Shown here: positions 9,008-18,065 of the stretch, one piece after another
How the letters are laid out: every line of letters begins with the position of its first letter
Position numbering within the stretch: the first letter of the stretch is position 1
Assembly: GCA_963837445.1 (NCBI GenBank)
Contig: CAWINK010000020.1
Location: 124,001-188,000, forward strand
Direction of reading: 5' to 3'
Source of the DNA: JACVRW01 sp963837445
GTDB lineage: Bacteria > Actinomycetota > Thermoleophilia > Solirubrobacterales > Thermoleophilaceae
DNA: 64,000 nucleotides
The notes under the pieces: model-generated
The model's database searches: none
Told to the model about the DNA's origin: nothing
The model's input: only the letters and a program-made list of their open reading frames with translations
Program-made: the position numbers and the translations under genes

Positions 9008-9921
9008 GGTGGCGTAAGCGGGGGTCGATCTTCGCGCCCGACGGGCGCATGCCGTGGGCGCAGCATCATGCGTTCCCCCCGACCCCACACCAGCTCGGCG
9101 AGCGCCTCCTGCGTGTGTACGTGGCGTTCTGCGACGAGCGGATGGTGGGCCGGGTCGGGTACGTTGACGTGCTGCTCGAGCGGCCGTCGGAGGTGGTGCG
9201 CGTCTCGGAGCAACCGGTGCTCGACATCGGGGCTCCTGGAGCATTCGACGACAACGGTGTCGTGCCAACCTGCGTCCTACGCGTCGGCGACGAGCTGCGC
9301 ATGTACTACACGGGGTACCGGCTCGGACCGCCAGAGGCGCCCTACACGCAGCTACTCGGGCTCGCGATCTCACGTGACGGTGGGGAGTCGTTCGTGCGTC
9401 ATTCGGAGCGCCCGATACTGGAGCCAAGTGCCGCGGAGGACACGACGCGCGGGTCGGCGCACGTGACGTCGGCGGAGGGCGGCTACGCGATGTACTACTC
9501 CGGGGGCTCGGGCTGGACAGAGCACGAGGGGCGGCTGTTGCCCATCTACAACGTGCGGCGCCTTCACTCCACTGACGGTGTGGAGTGGGGTTCGGAGGGT
9601 GATGTGTGCCTCGACTTCACAAACGAGGACGAGCACGCGATTGCCCGGCCGTGGCCGATAGCGCCGAAGGGGGGAGTGCACCAAATGCTCTACTCGTACC
9701 GCGCGCGCTCGCATGACTACCGCATCGGCCTGGCGGTGTCGGAGGACGGCAATACGTGGGAACGGCGCGACGAGGAGGCCGGAATCGGGGTGTCCGCTTC
9801 GGGCTGGGACTCGGAGGCGGTTGCCTACGGTGCCGCCGTCACGGGCGCTGGCTTCGAGTATCTCCTCTACTGCGGGAACGGGCGTGGGCGGACCGGCTTC
9901 GGCTACGCGGAACCCGCCTAA
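9004..9921 (+). CDS. five-bladed beta-propeller glycoside-hydrolase-like protein (GH43/GH32 superfamily)
   Basis: About 305 residues with repeated propeller blades of the GH43/GH32/GH130-like superfamily: RVYVAFCDERMVGRVGYVDV, FDDNGVVPTC, ELRMYYTGYRLG, GLAISRDGGESFVRH, GYAMYYSGGSGWTE, HSTDGVEWG, LYSYRARSHDYRIGLAVSED and FEYLLYCGNGRGRTGFGYA. No signal peptide is visible, so it probably acts in the cytoplasm, or it is a non-enzymatic propeller. GTG 9004 overlaps the stop of the methyltransferase; reading further upstream would run inside that gene. Enzymatic activity and substrate cannot be assigned from sequence. Confidence 0.68.
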   Translation: MRWRKRGSIFAPDGRMPWAQHHAFPPTPHQLGERLLRVYVAFCDERMVGRVGYVDVLLERPSEVVRVSEQPVLDIGAPGAFDDNGVVPTCVLRVGDELRMYYTGYRLGPPEAPYTQLLGLAISRDGGESFVRHSERPILEPSAAEDTTRGSAHVTSAEGGYAMYYSGGSGWTEHEGRLLPIYNVRRLHSTDGVEWGSEGDVCLDFTNEDEHAIARPWPIAPKGGVHQMLYSYRARSHDYRIGLAVSEDGNTWERRDEEAGIGVSASGWDSEAVAYGAAVTGAGFEYLLYCGNGRGRTGFGYAEPA

Positions 9922-11121
9922 CGCGCGCCGCCACGCCCTGACGGGCGGGCTGTCTGGGGAAGAGTCCAGCAATAGGCCCACGAAGCGGCGGTCGATGGCC
10001 CGCCGCGGGCTGCGTACAACCACGCGGAGAGCGGCGCGCAGTGCGGCACCGGGTCGACGTTGCGCGGCCAGGCGAGCAGCTCGCTGGGAGTGTGCAGCCG
10101 TTGCCGTGGCGCCCCTCAGCTTGTGGGCCGCGCGCCGCCCGAGACGTTGATGGACGGTTGCGACGAACCAGGGCGCGAACGAAGGCCGGTCGACCGGCAT
10201 CAGGCGATCGAGCGAGCGGGCCCAGAGCCACTCGGCGAGCCACGCGTCGTCGTGGGCCAGCGCGGCGTCAGCCGTGAAGGCGGCGTCTGCGTCCCGAGCG
10301 GCTTCGTGCTCTGCTCCTGACGCAAATCGCAGGAACGCCATCTGGAGTTCGAGCGTCGCGAGGAGTCGGGGCTCCGCCAGGCGGCCGCCCACGCGCGGCG
10401 CTCGCTCGCGTAGCGCCGCTGTGACCTCGATCGCCCGGACGCGATTCACGTGCGGCGGCTTCATGCTCGTGTTGTAGGTATGAACGCGGTGCATGGCGAG
10501 GGGTCGAGGAATGAAGGCAACGTCCCAGTGCGCCGCGGCGCGCGCGAAGAGGTCCCAGTCGCTGTAGGCGAGCGAGCCGTCATGCCCGCCGGCCTGCTCG
10601 AAACAGTTCCGCCTCAGCATGGCCGTCATCGACGGGATGGTGTTGCCCTGGAGCAGCCGCTCAAGCGTGCGTCCGCCCTGCGTCAGGTCGATGCCGTACA
10701 CGCGGCGATTCGGCAGCCGTCCGCCGTGCTCACCCACTAGGTGCGCGTATCCGTATACGAAGCCGAGATCATCGCTACGGCGCCAGCGCGATCGGCGGCG
10801 CAGCTCGAGCGCATCCGCATAGAGCATGTCGTCTGAACCCAGCCCGAGCAGAAAGTCGGCGCGGGCATGCGAGACCGCGAGGCGCGCCGACTCCTCGACG
10901 CCCCGGTTGGCATGGTCCGCATGGGTGAGCACGGTGATTTGGTCGCGGGTGCGCCTGGGCGTAGCGCGTCGCGATCTCGAGACTGCCGTCCCGTCGAGCC
11001 GTCCTCCACAACCACGAGGTCGACGCCCGGGAGCGTCTGAGCCAAGCACGCTCTCGATCGCGGCAGCGAGATACGGCGCGTGGTTGTAGGACGGGATCCA
11101 GACGCTGACGGCCGCTGTCAT
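9918..11121 (-). pseudogene. family 2 glycosyltransferase with C-terminal extension, frameshifted
   Basis: A GT-A glycosyltransferase starting at ATG 11121 (AGGGCGA upstream) with SVWIPSYNHAPYLAAAIESV. Three extra bases between about 11,045 and 10,940 disturb the next section: AQTLPGVDLVVVEDGST, then DGSLEIATRYAQAHP, then the frame returns at ITVLTHADHANRGVEE. The remainder is clean: GSDDMLYADALELR, GNTIPSMTAMLRRNCFEQAG and SDWDLFARAAAHWDVAFIPR, followed by about 190 helical Ala/Arg-rich residues. The uncorrected frame runs on antisense to 9370. A stop in a sister frame at 9918-9920 gives a natural tail, so that end was chosen with caution. Confidence 0.68.
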
Positions 11122-11126
11122 TCGCC

Positions 11127-11790
11127 CTAGGAGAGAAAGCGCGCGCGGGCGCTCTCGTCCCGAACCGTGCTGTGGGGCGGCGTCATGAAACTGTCCGGCT
11201 CGACGTCCCGCGTCACGGTCACCGCGGGCCCGATCCAGCAATCGTTCCCCACCTCGATGTCATTGACCAGGGTCGAGTTGACTCCGAGGAAGCTGTTGTC
11301 GCCGACCGTCACGCCGCCTGACACCACGACGTGTGAGGAGATGAAGCAGTTGTCCCCGATGCGGGAGTGGTGGCCGATGTGGTTCCCGCTCCAGAGGACC
11401 GCGTTGCGCCCGATCCGCACGAATGGCTGCACCGTGTTGTCCTCGAAAATGAAGCAGTGCTCGCCGAGCGCGACGTTGTTCCACACGAACGCTCGACTCG
11501 ACACATAGGAGGCGAGCCCAAAGCCCTTCGCGCGCGCCTCACTGCGCCAAGCGTGCGCGGACGCGGTTGAACTGCAGGTAGGTGATCGCCACGTGCACGA
11601 GGTGCTCGGCCGGGTCGTACGTCTCCTCCAGCGACTCGAACGGGACCATCGGCAGGTCGCGGAACGACTCCTCGCGGAGGTACTCGCTCTCGACCGAGAA
11701 CGCGACCACTTCGTGCTCGGAGTCGTGCGTGAAGTACTCGTGCGCGATCTCGGCGAACACGCGGTCGCCGACGAGGATCAGCTTGCTCAT
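11127..11790 (-). pseudogene. PglD/NeuD-type sugar O/N-acyltransferase (left-handed beta-helix), one frameshift
   Basis: An acyltransferase with a short Rossmann-like N-terminal domain (SKLILVGDRVFAEIAHEYF) and a C-terminal hexapeptide left-handed beta-helix (NNVALGEHCFIFEDNTVQPF, IGRNAVLWSGNHIGHHSRIG and later coils). One extra base at about 11,545 splits it into 83 and 125 codons. Such enzymes acetylate or formylate the amino group of amino-sugar nucleotides. With the aminotransferase and ketoisomerases of this locus it would complete the route to an N-acylated 3-amino-3,6-dideoxyhexose. ATG 11790 overlaps the upstream methyltransferase stop (ATGA); the glycosyltransferase start follows 6 bp after its stop. 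Confidence 0.75.
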
Positions 11791-12581
11791 GGCCGCGCCA
11801 CCACGATGTCCTCGCGGCGGTTCGCGAGCGGGAGCTCGGGCGCCAGGGGCATGACGTAGGCGTCGCAGCCGGCGTCGCGCGCCCGAGCGAGCAGCTCGAG
11901 CACGACACCGTCGTCGAGACCGCCAGGCGCCGGGTCGGTGAGCTCGGCCGGCGGTGGCTCGCTCCTGCCGATCAGCGCCTCGTGGAACTCCCTCCCGGCT
12001 GGCGCTTCTCAGGAAACGTGCACGCTTCGAGACATTGGGGATGTCGCCCAGGAGCAGCCGCCGCCCGGCGCGAGCAACTCGAGGCCGATGTCCAAGAACG
12101 CGAAGATGTCGCCCTCGTCGAACACGTAGTGCAGCACGCTGTACGCGAGGATCGCGTCGAAGCTGCCGAGGTCCAGTGGAGACACCGCAGCGGGGAAGCG
12201 CCCGGGCACCTTCGTGACGTGAGGGGCATCCGGAAGTTGCGCAAGCATCTCGGGCGAATCGATCAGTACGGCTTCGTGCCCGCGGTCAGCGCAGAGGTCG
12301 ATCAGCATGCGTGGCAAATCGCTGCAACCGGGCCCAATGTCGAGGAAGCGGCAGCTATCGGCGGGAAGCGCGGGCAGCTTCGTGACGATGTCGGCCAGGA
12401 TCGCGGGCTCGGCCGCGTCCCTATAGGAATCCGGGAAGCCGATCCGCTCGTACCGACTCAATGACTCGTCAACCGCCAAAGCACGAAACCCGTCGTATGT
12501 CAGGCCCTCGAAGCGCTTCTGGGTACGGCTGTCGAGCGGGCGGTTCACCGCGCGAATGGTAGGCGGCGGAGATCCTGACAC
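11787..12581 (-). pseudogene. SAM-dependent methyltransferase, two frameshifts near the C-terminus
   Basis: The N-terminal 170 residues are intact and carry FLDIGPGCSDLPRMLIDLC (motif I, near residue 80), DRGHEAVLIDSPEMLAQLPD and DAILAYSVLHYVFDEGDIFA, as in class I methyltransferases. After ELLAPGG the frame shifts (about 12,062) to give LLLGDIPNVSKRARFLRS, and again (about 11,992) to give REFHEALIGRSEPPPAELTD and a tail ending NRREDIVVARP. The TGA of that tail overlaps the ATG of the acyltransferase, which supports this reconstruction. The start could be ATG 12581 or GTG 12549; ATG 12581 overlaps the divergent flippase start. Substrate unknown. Confidence 0.68.
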
Positions 12582-14005
12582 GTTGGCTGCGGGTGAGCTT
12601 CGCAGCCGTGCGGCAACCGGGGCGGCGCTCCTCGGCGCACGCGGAGTTCTGGTCTACGGGTTCGGGATCGTGGCCAACCTCGCGCTCGCGCGCCTGCTAA
12701 CCCCGCGCGACTTTGGCCTCGTGGCCCTCGGTACGACGGCTGCTCGTGGTTGGCCAGTACATCGCCTATGGCGGGTTCAGCGCGGCGCTGATCCGCCGTC
12801 GCGAGCGCCCGACGATGCCGGAGCTCCAGGCAGTGTTCGCCGCGCAGCTGGCGCTCGCTGCGGCGATCGTGCTGGGGGTGACGGCCGTCGCGCTGCCGGC
12901 CGGGAACGACGGGCTTGTCGTGGCGACGATGGCCGCCTCGGTGCCGCTCATCGTCCTCCGGACGCCCTCTGTGATCATGCTTGAGCGGCGGCTCGAGTAC
13001 CGGGTGATCGCAACAGCGGATCTGCTCGAGGGACTCGTCTATTACGCATGGGCCGTGGGAACCGTGGCTGCCGGACTGGGCGTCTGGGGGATGGCCACCG
13101 CAGTGGTGGTGCGAGCGGTCGTCGGCACGGCGACCGTGATCATCGCCGGCCCCATGAAGCTGGTCCGGCCGCGCTGGGGCTGGAGCGACGTGCGTCCGCT
13201 GCTCGGCTTCGGGATCAAGTTCCAGGCGGCCACTCTCGCCGCCATCACGCGAGAGCAGCTCCTGAACGTGGCCATCGCGGCTGTCGCGGGGCTCGCGACG
13301 CTGGGTGTGTGGAACCTCGCTTGGCGGGTGCTCCAGGTGCCGAGCCTGCTGTTCGCGACGGTTGGCCGCGTGGCGTTCGCTGCGCTGTCACGGCTGCTGG
13401 ACGCGAACGAGGATCCTCGTCCGGTCGTGGAGCGATCACTCGCCGTGCTGGTTGCCGTGACCGGGGTCGTCGTGGTCGGGATGGCCAGCCTGGCGCCTGC
13501 CCTGCCCGCCATCGTGGGCGAAGGCTGGGAAGACGTTCCCGCCGTTCTGCTCTGGTCGGGAATCGCGCTCCTGGTGGCCGCACCGGTGTCCGTGGTCGGT
13601 GTGGGCTACCTCTACGCGGTCGGCGAACCGGGCATCGTCGCGCTCGCGACGCTCGCCAGCGCAGTTGTATGGCTTGGCGTGAGTCTTCCGCTGCTCGGGC
13701 GGTTTGGCGCACCCGTCGTCGGCGTGGGATGGATCGCGGGCGCAGCGGTGCACACGGTGGTGGTCTGGCGCCGCACCGCGCTTCGGAGCGGCGGCGCAAG
13801 TCTGGGCCGAGCGGTGCCGGCCACGGTCGTTGCCACGGTGGCGACCGTCGGTGGATGGGTGATCGCCCAGTCCGCGGACGGGACGTTTGTCGGTGCCGCT
13901 CTCGGGCTCGCGGTGGGAGAGGCCATCGTCGCCCTCGGTCTGGTCACCCTTGCCCGGCCGGCACTGAAGGATCTTTCGTCTCTCGTGAGGAGGGTCGGGA
14001 CTTGA
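12556..14005 (+). pseudogene. polysaccharide flippase (Wzx/MOP family), one frameshift
   Basis: A multi-pass membrane protein of the MOP/Wzx family that flips lipid-linked glycan units across the cytoplasmic membrane. Its N-terminus (ALLGARGVLVYGFGIVANLA, LLTPRDFGLVALGTT) is the family signature. One extra G at about 12,741 moves the frame, after which 420 clean residues follow (LLVVGQYIAYGGFSAALIRR onward) with about ten more hydrophobic segments. Short of that base it would be a normal flippase of about 480 residues. Its stop TGA and the ATG of the next glycosyltransferase share one base (TGATG), so they form a unit. Confidence 0.78.
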
Positions 14006-15201
14006 TGCGATCACTCATGGTGTTCCACACGGGCGGGGTAACGGGCCCGGAACACTCGATGCTGCCGGTCGTCAACTGGCTTCAATCGAAGGGAACGGTC
14101 GCGTTCGTAGTGCCCGAGCGGGGTGCCATTGGAGACGACTACTCAGCGGTGGGCGCGGTCTCGGTGCTGGACTTTTCAGCACTCACCTATCCCCGAGGCC
14201 TCCGGGAGCGTGTGCGACTCGCGAGGAAACTCAGGGACGAGGTCCGCATGTTCCGGGGAGAGCTTCGCCGCCGTCGCCCCGACCTCGTCATCGCCGTCAC
14301 CACGGTCCTGCCGGCGCTGCTCGTTGCGGCGCGCCTCGAGCGGATCCCGACCTTCGTCTACGCCGCCGAGATCTTCCACCAGCCCTGGAAAGCGGGACCG
14401 CTGCGGCGAGTGTGGGGCGTGCTGCTCGCGCGGTTCACGGCTCTGGCGTCCAGCGGGATCGTCTGCTGCTCGCACACCGTGGCACGGCAGTTCCCGCGCT
14501 GGACGCGGGCGCGCGTGTCAGTGGCCTATTCAGCAGTAGGTCCTGAGTACGGACATGGCAGTCGTGAACGTGGCCGGTCACGATGGGATCTTGAGCCTGA
14601 CGTGACCTGTCTCGTCACGGTGGGCAGCATCAGTCGCGGGCGGGGTCAGGACGTGGCACTGCGGGCCCTGGCATTGATCCGACGGCACCTCCCCGCGGTC
14701 CGGCTGGTCGTGGTTGGTGTCCCGCACCCGCGCGCAGTCGACGAGGAGTTTGATCGCGAACTTCGCGCCTTGGCCGAGAGCCTTGACCTGGCCGACTCCG
14801 TCATTTTCGCTGGGGAGGTCGGCAGCGGTGCGAATACCGAGCCAATTGCGGATCTATACGCCGCGGCCGACGTGGTCATAAACTCTGCTCGCTTCGAGGA
14901 GCCGTACGGTCGCGTGGGACCCGAGGCGCTCGTGGCCGGCCGACCGGTCGTGGCGAGCCGCGTGGGCGGAATCCCAGAGGTGTTACGCGAGGGCGTCGAC
15001 GCCCTCCTCGTTCCACCCGACGATCCCCACGCTCTCGCGGCCGCGGTGACGCGCCTGCTCGACGACCCAGCGCTCGGCCAGAGCCTCGTGACCAGCGGTC
15101 GGCGACGGGTGCTCGAGACGTTCGGGCCTGAGCAGGCACTCGAGGCTTGGAAGCTCGCGCTCGCGCCGGTCATACGCCGGAGCGAAGGCGAGCCCCTGTG
15201 A
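14005..15201 (+). CDS. family 4 glycosyltransferase (GT-B)
   Basis: A GT-B glycosyltransferase of 398 residues. The N-terminal domain begins RSLMVFHTGGVTGPEHSMLP. The C-terminal domain has VTVGSISRGRGQDVALRALA, VVGVPHPRAVDEEF and the GT4 hallmark FEEPYGRVGPEALVAGRPVV, including the E(x7)E-type segment, then ASRVGGIPEVLREGVDALLV. The start ATG 14005 overlaps the flippase stop by one base, which fixes it. The frame is open upstream, but that part is antisense-like overlap with the flippase. It probably extends the lipid-linked repeat unit on the cytoplasmic side. Confidence 0.88.
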   Translation: MRSLMVFHTGGVTGPEHSMLPVVNWLQSKGTVAFVVPERGAIGDDYSAVGAVSVLDFSALTYPRGLRERVRLARKLRDEVRMFRGELRRRRPDLVIAVTTVLPALLVAARLERIPTFVYAAEIFHQPWKAGPLRRVWGVLLARFTALASSGIVCCSHTVARQFPRWTRARVSVAYSAVGPEYGHGSRERGRSRWDLEPDVTCLVTVGSISRGRGQDVALRALALIRRHLPAVRLVVVGVPHPRAVDEEFDRELRALAESLDLADSVIFAGEVGSGANTEPIADLYAAADVVINSARFEEPYGRVGPEALVAGRPVVASRVGGIPEVLREGVDALLVPPDDPHALAAAVTRLLDDPALGQSLVTSGRRRVLETFGPEQALEAWKLALAPVIRRSEGEPL

Positions 15202-15203
15202 CA

Positions 15204-15226
15204 CTGCTGCGCCTAGCGGCGCACAG
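15204..15226. terminator. possible bidirectional hairpin between convergent genes
   Basis: CTG-C-TGCGCC, a TAGC loop and GGCGCA-CAG form a stem of nine pairs with one bulged C between the stop of the family 4 glycosyltransferase (15,201) and the stop of the convergent beta-helix gene (15,213). There is no T-run on either side. Called on position and pairing only. Confidence 0.35.
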
Positions 15227-16184
15227 CTGACCGGAAGGCCCGGTACTTGGCCATCCCGAGCGTCGCATTCGGCGCATCCGACGCCGCGTTGTTAGAGATC
15301 ACGTTCGACGCCGGAGTGAACGTCCGGATGACCGAGGTGTCGAGTCGGCGGAGCCCGAAGTTGAAGTTGCCGGTGATCTCGTTCCGCGCGATCTCCGCCG
15401 TGGCCTGCGAGCCTCTCGTGAACACGCCGAAGCCGTTGTCGTGGATGCCGTTGCCGAACAGGCTCGTCACCGCAATCTTGTTGATCCCGCCGGCCGCTGC
15501 GGCTCCGCAGTCGAGGTTCGCATTCGGTGTGGACGCGTTCGTGCCGTTGGAGCTGGTGGCGGATCCGCAGGTGTTGTCCACGATCTCGTTGTTCCGCAAC
15601 ACGGCCGCCGTGAAGGTGATTGCGTTGCTCCCCGGCGCGTTGATGACGCCGATCCCGTTGTCGTGGATGTGGCTTCGAGCCACCACGACCCGCGTCTGAG
15701 CGGACGTCGGGACGATCGCGATCCCTGCCTGGAAGCGGTAGATCTCGCTGTCAAAGATGTGCACTGACTTCGCGGACAGCACCTTGATGCCGACGAGGGA
15801 CGTCTGCGCCCCTGTGCCGACCCCGTTGACATCGAGGCCACGTAGCGTGACCTTGTCGTTCACGCCTGCGTTGATGATGATGCCGTTCGTATTCGAGACG
15901 AGCACGCCGCCCTCGGTGTACTGGCACTTGATCGCGATCGACTTCGTGATCGTAACGCCGCCGAAGCCGCCCGGGTCGAGGCAGTTGATCTCGCCGCCTG
16001 CGGCGGTCTTCGAGATCGCGCCCGCAAACGTCTTGCAGGGCGCCGTGCGGCTGCACGGGTTGGCGTCGTCGCCGACGCCGGACACCCACGTGCGCGTGGC
16101 CTGAGCGGAGGCCGACGCGGGAAGTGCGAGTGCCGTGAGTGCGAGCACGGGAACGACAATGCGGAGCCAGCGAGCGCGAGTCAT
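15213..16184 (-). CDS. secreted right-handed beta-helix protein
   Basis: An exported protein of 323 residues. A signal peptide (basic start, then WLRIVVPVLALTALALPASA) precedes GVGDDANPCSRTAPCKTFAG, a form often seen at the start of bacterial parallel beta-helix proteins. The rest is a series of short strand/turn repeats with many Asn, Gly and Ile (LVSNTNGIIINAGVNDKVTL, SHIHDNGIGVINAPGSNAIT, GNGIHDNGFGVFTRG), as in pectate-lyase-like folds. Catalytic activity is not evident; it could be a surface protein or polysaccharide-binding factor. Cysteines in the first third may form disulphides. Confidence 0.8.
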   Translation of the reverse strand: MTRARWLRIVVPVLALTALALPASASAQATRTWVSGVGDDANPCSRTAPCKTFAGAISKTAAGGEINCLDPGGFGGVTITKSIAIKCQYTEGGVLVSNTNGIIINAGVNDKVTLRGLDVNGVGTGAQTSLVGIKVLSAKSVHIFDSEIYRFQAGIAIVPTSAQTRVVVARSHIHDNGIGVINAPGSNAITFTAAVLRNNEIVDNTCGSATSSNGTNASTPNANLDCGAAAAGGINKIAVTSLFGNGIHDNGFGVFTRGSQATAEIARNEITGNFNFGLRRLDTSVIRTFTPASNVISNNAASDAPNATLGMAKYRAFRSAVRR

Positions 16185-16246
16185 CTGCCCACGCTAGACC
16201 CGATCTGGCTACACCGCAAGTAACCCTTATGGGCTACGGAGCGGGG

Positions 16247-16693
16247 CTACCGAGCGCGGCGATTGACACGAGCGGCCCGCCAGCGCAGACGGCCTGTGTT
16301 GCCGCAACGGGGCGTCTCGACACGGAAGCGTCCTCGCACGCGCTTCGCATCGCGGGTGAACAGGCCGCGAATGTGGACCTCGGCGTTCTCATCCGGCTCC
16401 CCGTCCCGGTAGGTCACGAGGCCGTGGCTTGCGGAGTAGAAGCGATAACCCCTGCTGCTTCGCTTCAGCTTGATCAGGTTGAGCGAGACCCTGCCCTTGG
16501 TGTCATCGCACCGAAAGTTGAACGCGATGATCTCGATGGATCTGCCGGAGATCTGAAGCGTCACGTGGTGGGCGGCTCCGTTGTACACGCTGCCGGAGCG
16601 CGGCGGCCGGACGACCGGATCGTTGGCACTGGCAAGCGCGGACGGGGCCATGGCTAGGCCGATAAGCGCGGCAGCCACCGCGGCGCGAGTCAT
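16247..16693 (-). CDS. secreted protein of unknown function
   Basis: 148 residues with a signal peptide (TRAAVAAALIGLAMAPSALA). The mature part begins around PVVRPPRSGSVYNGAAHHV and is a beta-rich chain with two cysteines, in NFRCDDTKGRVSLNLIKLKR and ETPRCGNTGRLRW. The ATG at 16693 overlaps the stop of the upstream methyltransferase (ATGA), so the two are translationally coupled although one is cytoplasmic and the other exported. I do not recognise the family beyond its resemblance to small secreted proteins common in this bacterial group. Confidence 0.72.
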   Translation of the reverse strand: MTRAAVAAALIGLAMAPSALASANDPVVRPPRSGSVYNGAAHHVTLQISGRSIEIIAFNFRCDDTKGRVSLNLIKLKRSSRGYRFYSASHGLVTYRDGEPDENAEVHIRGLFTRDAKRVRGRFRVETPRCGNTGRLRWRAARVNRRAR

Positions 16694-17598
16694 GGGATCA
16701 GCGTAGATGAGATGGTGATGTCCTGGAAGCTCGTGTAGTCCTCGCGCCCGCACCAGGAGCCGTAGTGCACTGACTCGAGCGGAAGACCGTTTCGCTCGTG
16801 TAGCTCGCGGATGTCGCGCTCGTGGAACGCGACAGCGCGCTCAGGAACGCGCTCGTCGACCACCAGCTGGCCGTCCTGCTCTGCGCCGAACTCCCCGTGG
16901 CCGCCCATCGCCCTCACGGCCTCGTCGTTGATCAGGAAGTACGTCGCGAGGCAGCGCCCGCCGGGTCTGAGCACCCGGGAGAGCTCTCCCAGGTAGTTGT
17001 CCACAGCAGCTCTGGGAAGGTGGGTGAACACCGATGTCAGGAACGCGAAGTCGAAGGAGTCGTCCGCATAGGGAAAGCGGTAGCCGGCGGCGTCATGGGT
17101 GCCTGCCGGGTTGTAGCGCTCGCTTCTGATGTCTGCGATCTGAAATCGAAAGTTCGCGTGTCGAGACGTGATCTCGCTCCTGCACCAGTTGACAGCGGCG
17201 GGGACGATGTCGAAGCCCTCATAGCTGCCGGTGAGCCAGTCCTTCAGCGCGTAGGCCATCCGACCGCTGCCGCATCCGACGTCGAGGACCTCGTGATGAG
17301 GTTCGAGGCCCCCCAGTGAGACGAAGTATTCGCGGAAGTGCTCGCCGACCGACCGGTAGTCCCCTCCGCCCACCGCAACCTGGAGCCGCCGGGGAGGTAG
17401 CTCAGGATCGCGCGACCCGCGCAGGCCGTCGAGCAGATCGGCCGCGCCGCCACGCATCCGCGCAAGCGGCTCCGACCGATAGAGCGCCTCCAGGCATAGT
17501 CGCGTCCTCGTGCGCTCCCCGTAAGGGATTCGCGGAAGAACGCTCCCGCCGAATGCCCTGCGTGCGTCCGCGAAGTCCCTACGCAGGCGGGTGCGCAT
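16690..17598 (-). CDS. class I SAM-dependent methyltransferase
   Basis: 302 residues with VLDVGCGSGRMAYAL (motif I, near residue 104), GSYEGFDIVPAAVNWCR, DDSFDFAFLTSVFTHLPRAA and LSRVLRPGGRCLATYFLIND. It resembles the enzyme at 8192 in motif order (both have a DDSFD...SV.THL stretch), so the two may be distant paralogues acting on related sugars. The start ATG 17598 lies just downstream of the next minus-strand gene's stop. Substrate unknown; a glycan of this locus is the contextual guess. Confidence 0.82.
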   Translation of the reverse strand: MRTRLRRDFADARRAFGGSVLPRIPYGERTRTRLCLEALYRSEPLARMRGGAADLLDGLRGSRDPELPPRRLQVAVGGGDYRSVGEHFREYFVSLGGLEPHHEVLDVGCGSGRMAYALKDWLTGSYEGFDIVPAAVNWCRSEITSRHANFRFQIADIRSERYNPAGTHDAAGYRFPYADDSFDFAFLTSVFTHLPRAAVDNYLGELSRVLRPGGRCLATYFLINDEAVRAMGGHGEFGAEQDGQLVVDERVPERAVAFHERDIRELHERNGLPLESVHYGSWCGREDYTSFQDITISSTLIP

Positions 17599-17600
17599 TC

Positions 17601-18065
17601 TCAGCGGGGCTTAGAGCGCCGCGCAAACGCGGTGGCGCCCAGTGCAGCCGTGAGCACTGCGAGTCCCGCCAGCAGCCAGCCGCCCGCGTTGCCGTCGCCG
17701 CTCACGGTGGCCGAGGCGACGGCATCGAGTGTCGAGGGGCTGTCGCCTGAACCGTGCGGCAGGTCGCCCGCGGCGGTCTGGCGCCGCCCGGAAGCGGACG
17801 ATCCGAGTTCCGGTGAGCTACCCACCGCCTCGAGCGCCGCGGCGTCCGCGCCGCCCTCGCTCTCGATCTGGCGCTTCAGGTCGGATGGCAGCCCGCCGCC
17901 GTCGGGGCCCGCCCCGCCCTTGGGAGTCCCGGTGTCTCCAGTGGCGCCGGGTACGCTCTCGACGTACTGGTCGACGGCAGGGTCCCTGACCTGAGCAACC
18001 GCCGCAGCCGGCGGGAGGATCGTGAGCAGCACAAGCGCCACCACAGGGGCCGCCACACGGCCCAT
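17601..18065 (-). CDS. exported protein with C-terminal membrane anchor, unknown function
   Basis: 154 residues. A signal peptide (VAAPVVALVLLTILPPAAAV) is followed by a low-complexity Gly/Ser/Asp/Pro-rich extracellular part, then a hydrophobic helix (GGWLLAGLAVLTAALGATAF) and a short basic end (ARRSKPR). This is the layout of a wall- or membrane-anchored surface protein. There is no LPXTG motif before the helix, so sortase anchoring is not supported. The start ATG 18065 was chosen because the signal peptide begins there; the open frame upstream is antisense to the divergent ligase. Confidence 0.65.
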   Translation of the reverse strand: MGRVAAPVVALVLLTILPPAAAVAQVRDPAVDQYVESVPGATGDTGTPKGGAGPDGGGLPSDLKRQIESEGGADAAALEAVGSSPELGSSASGRRQTAAGDLPHGSGDSPSTLDAVASATVSGDGNAGGWLLAGLAVLTAALGATAFARRSKPR

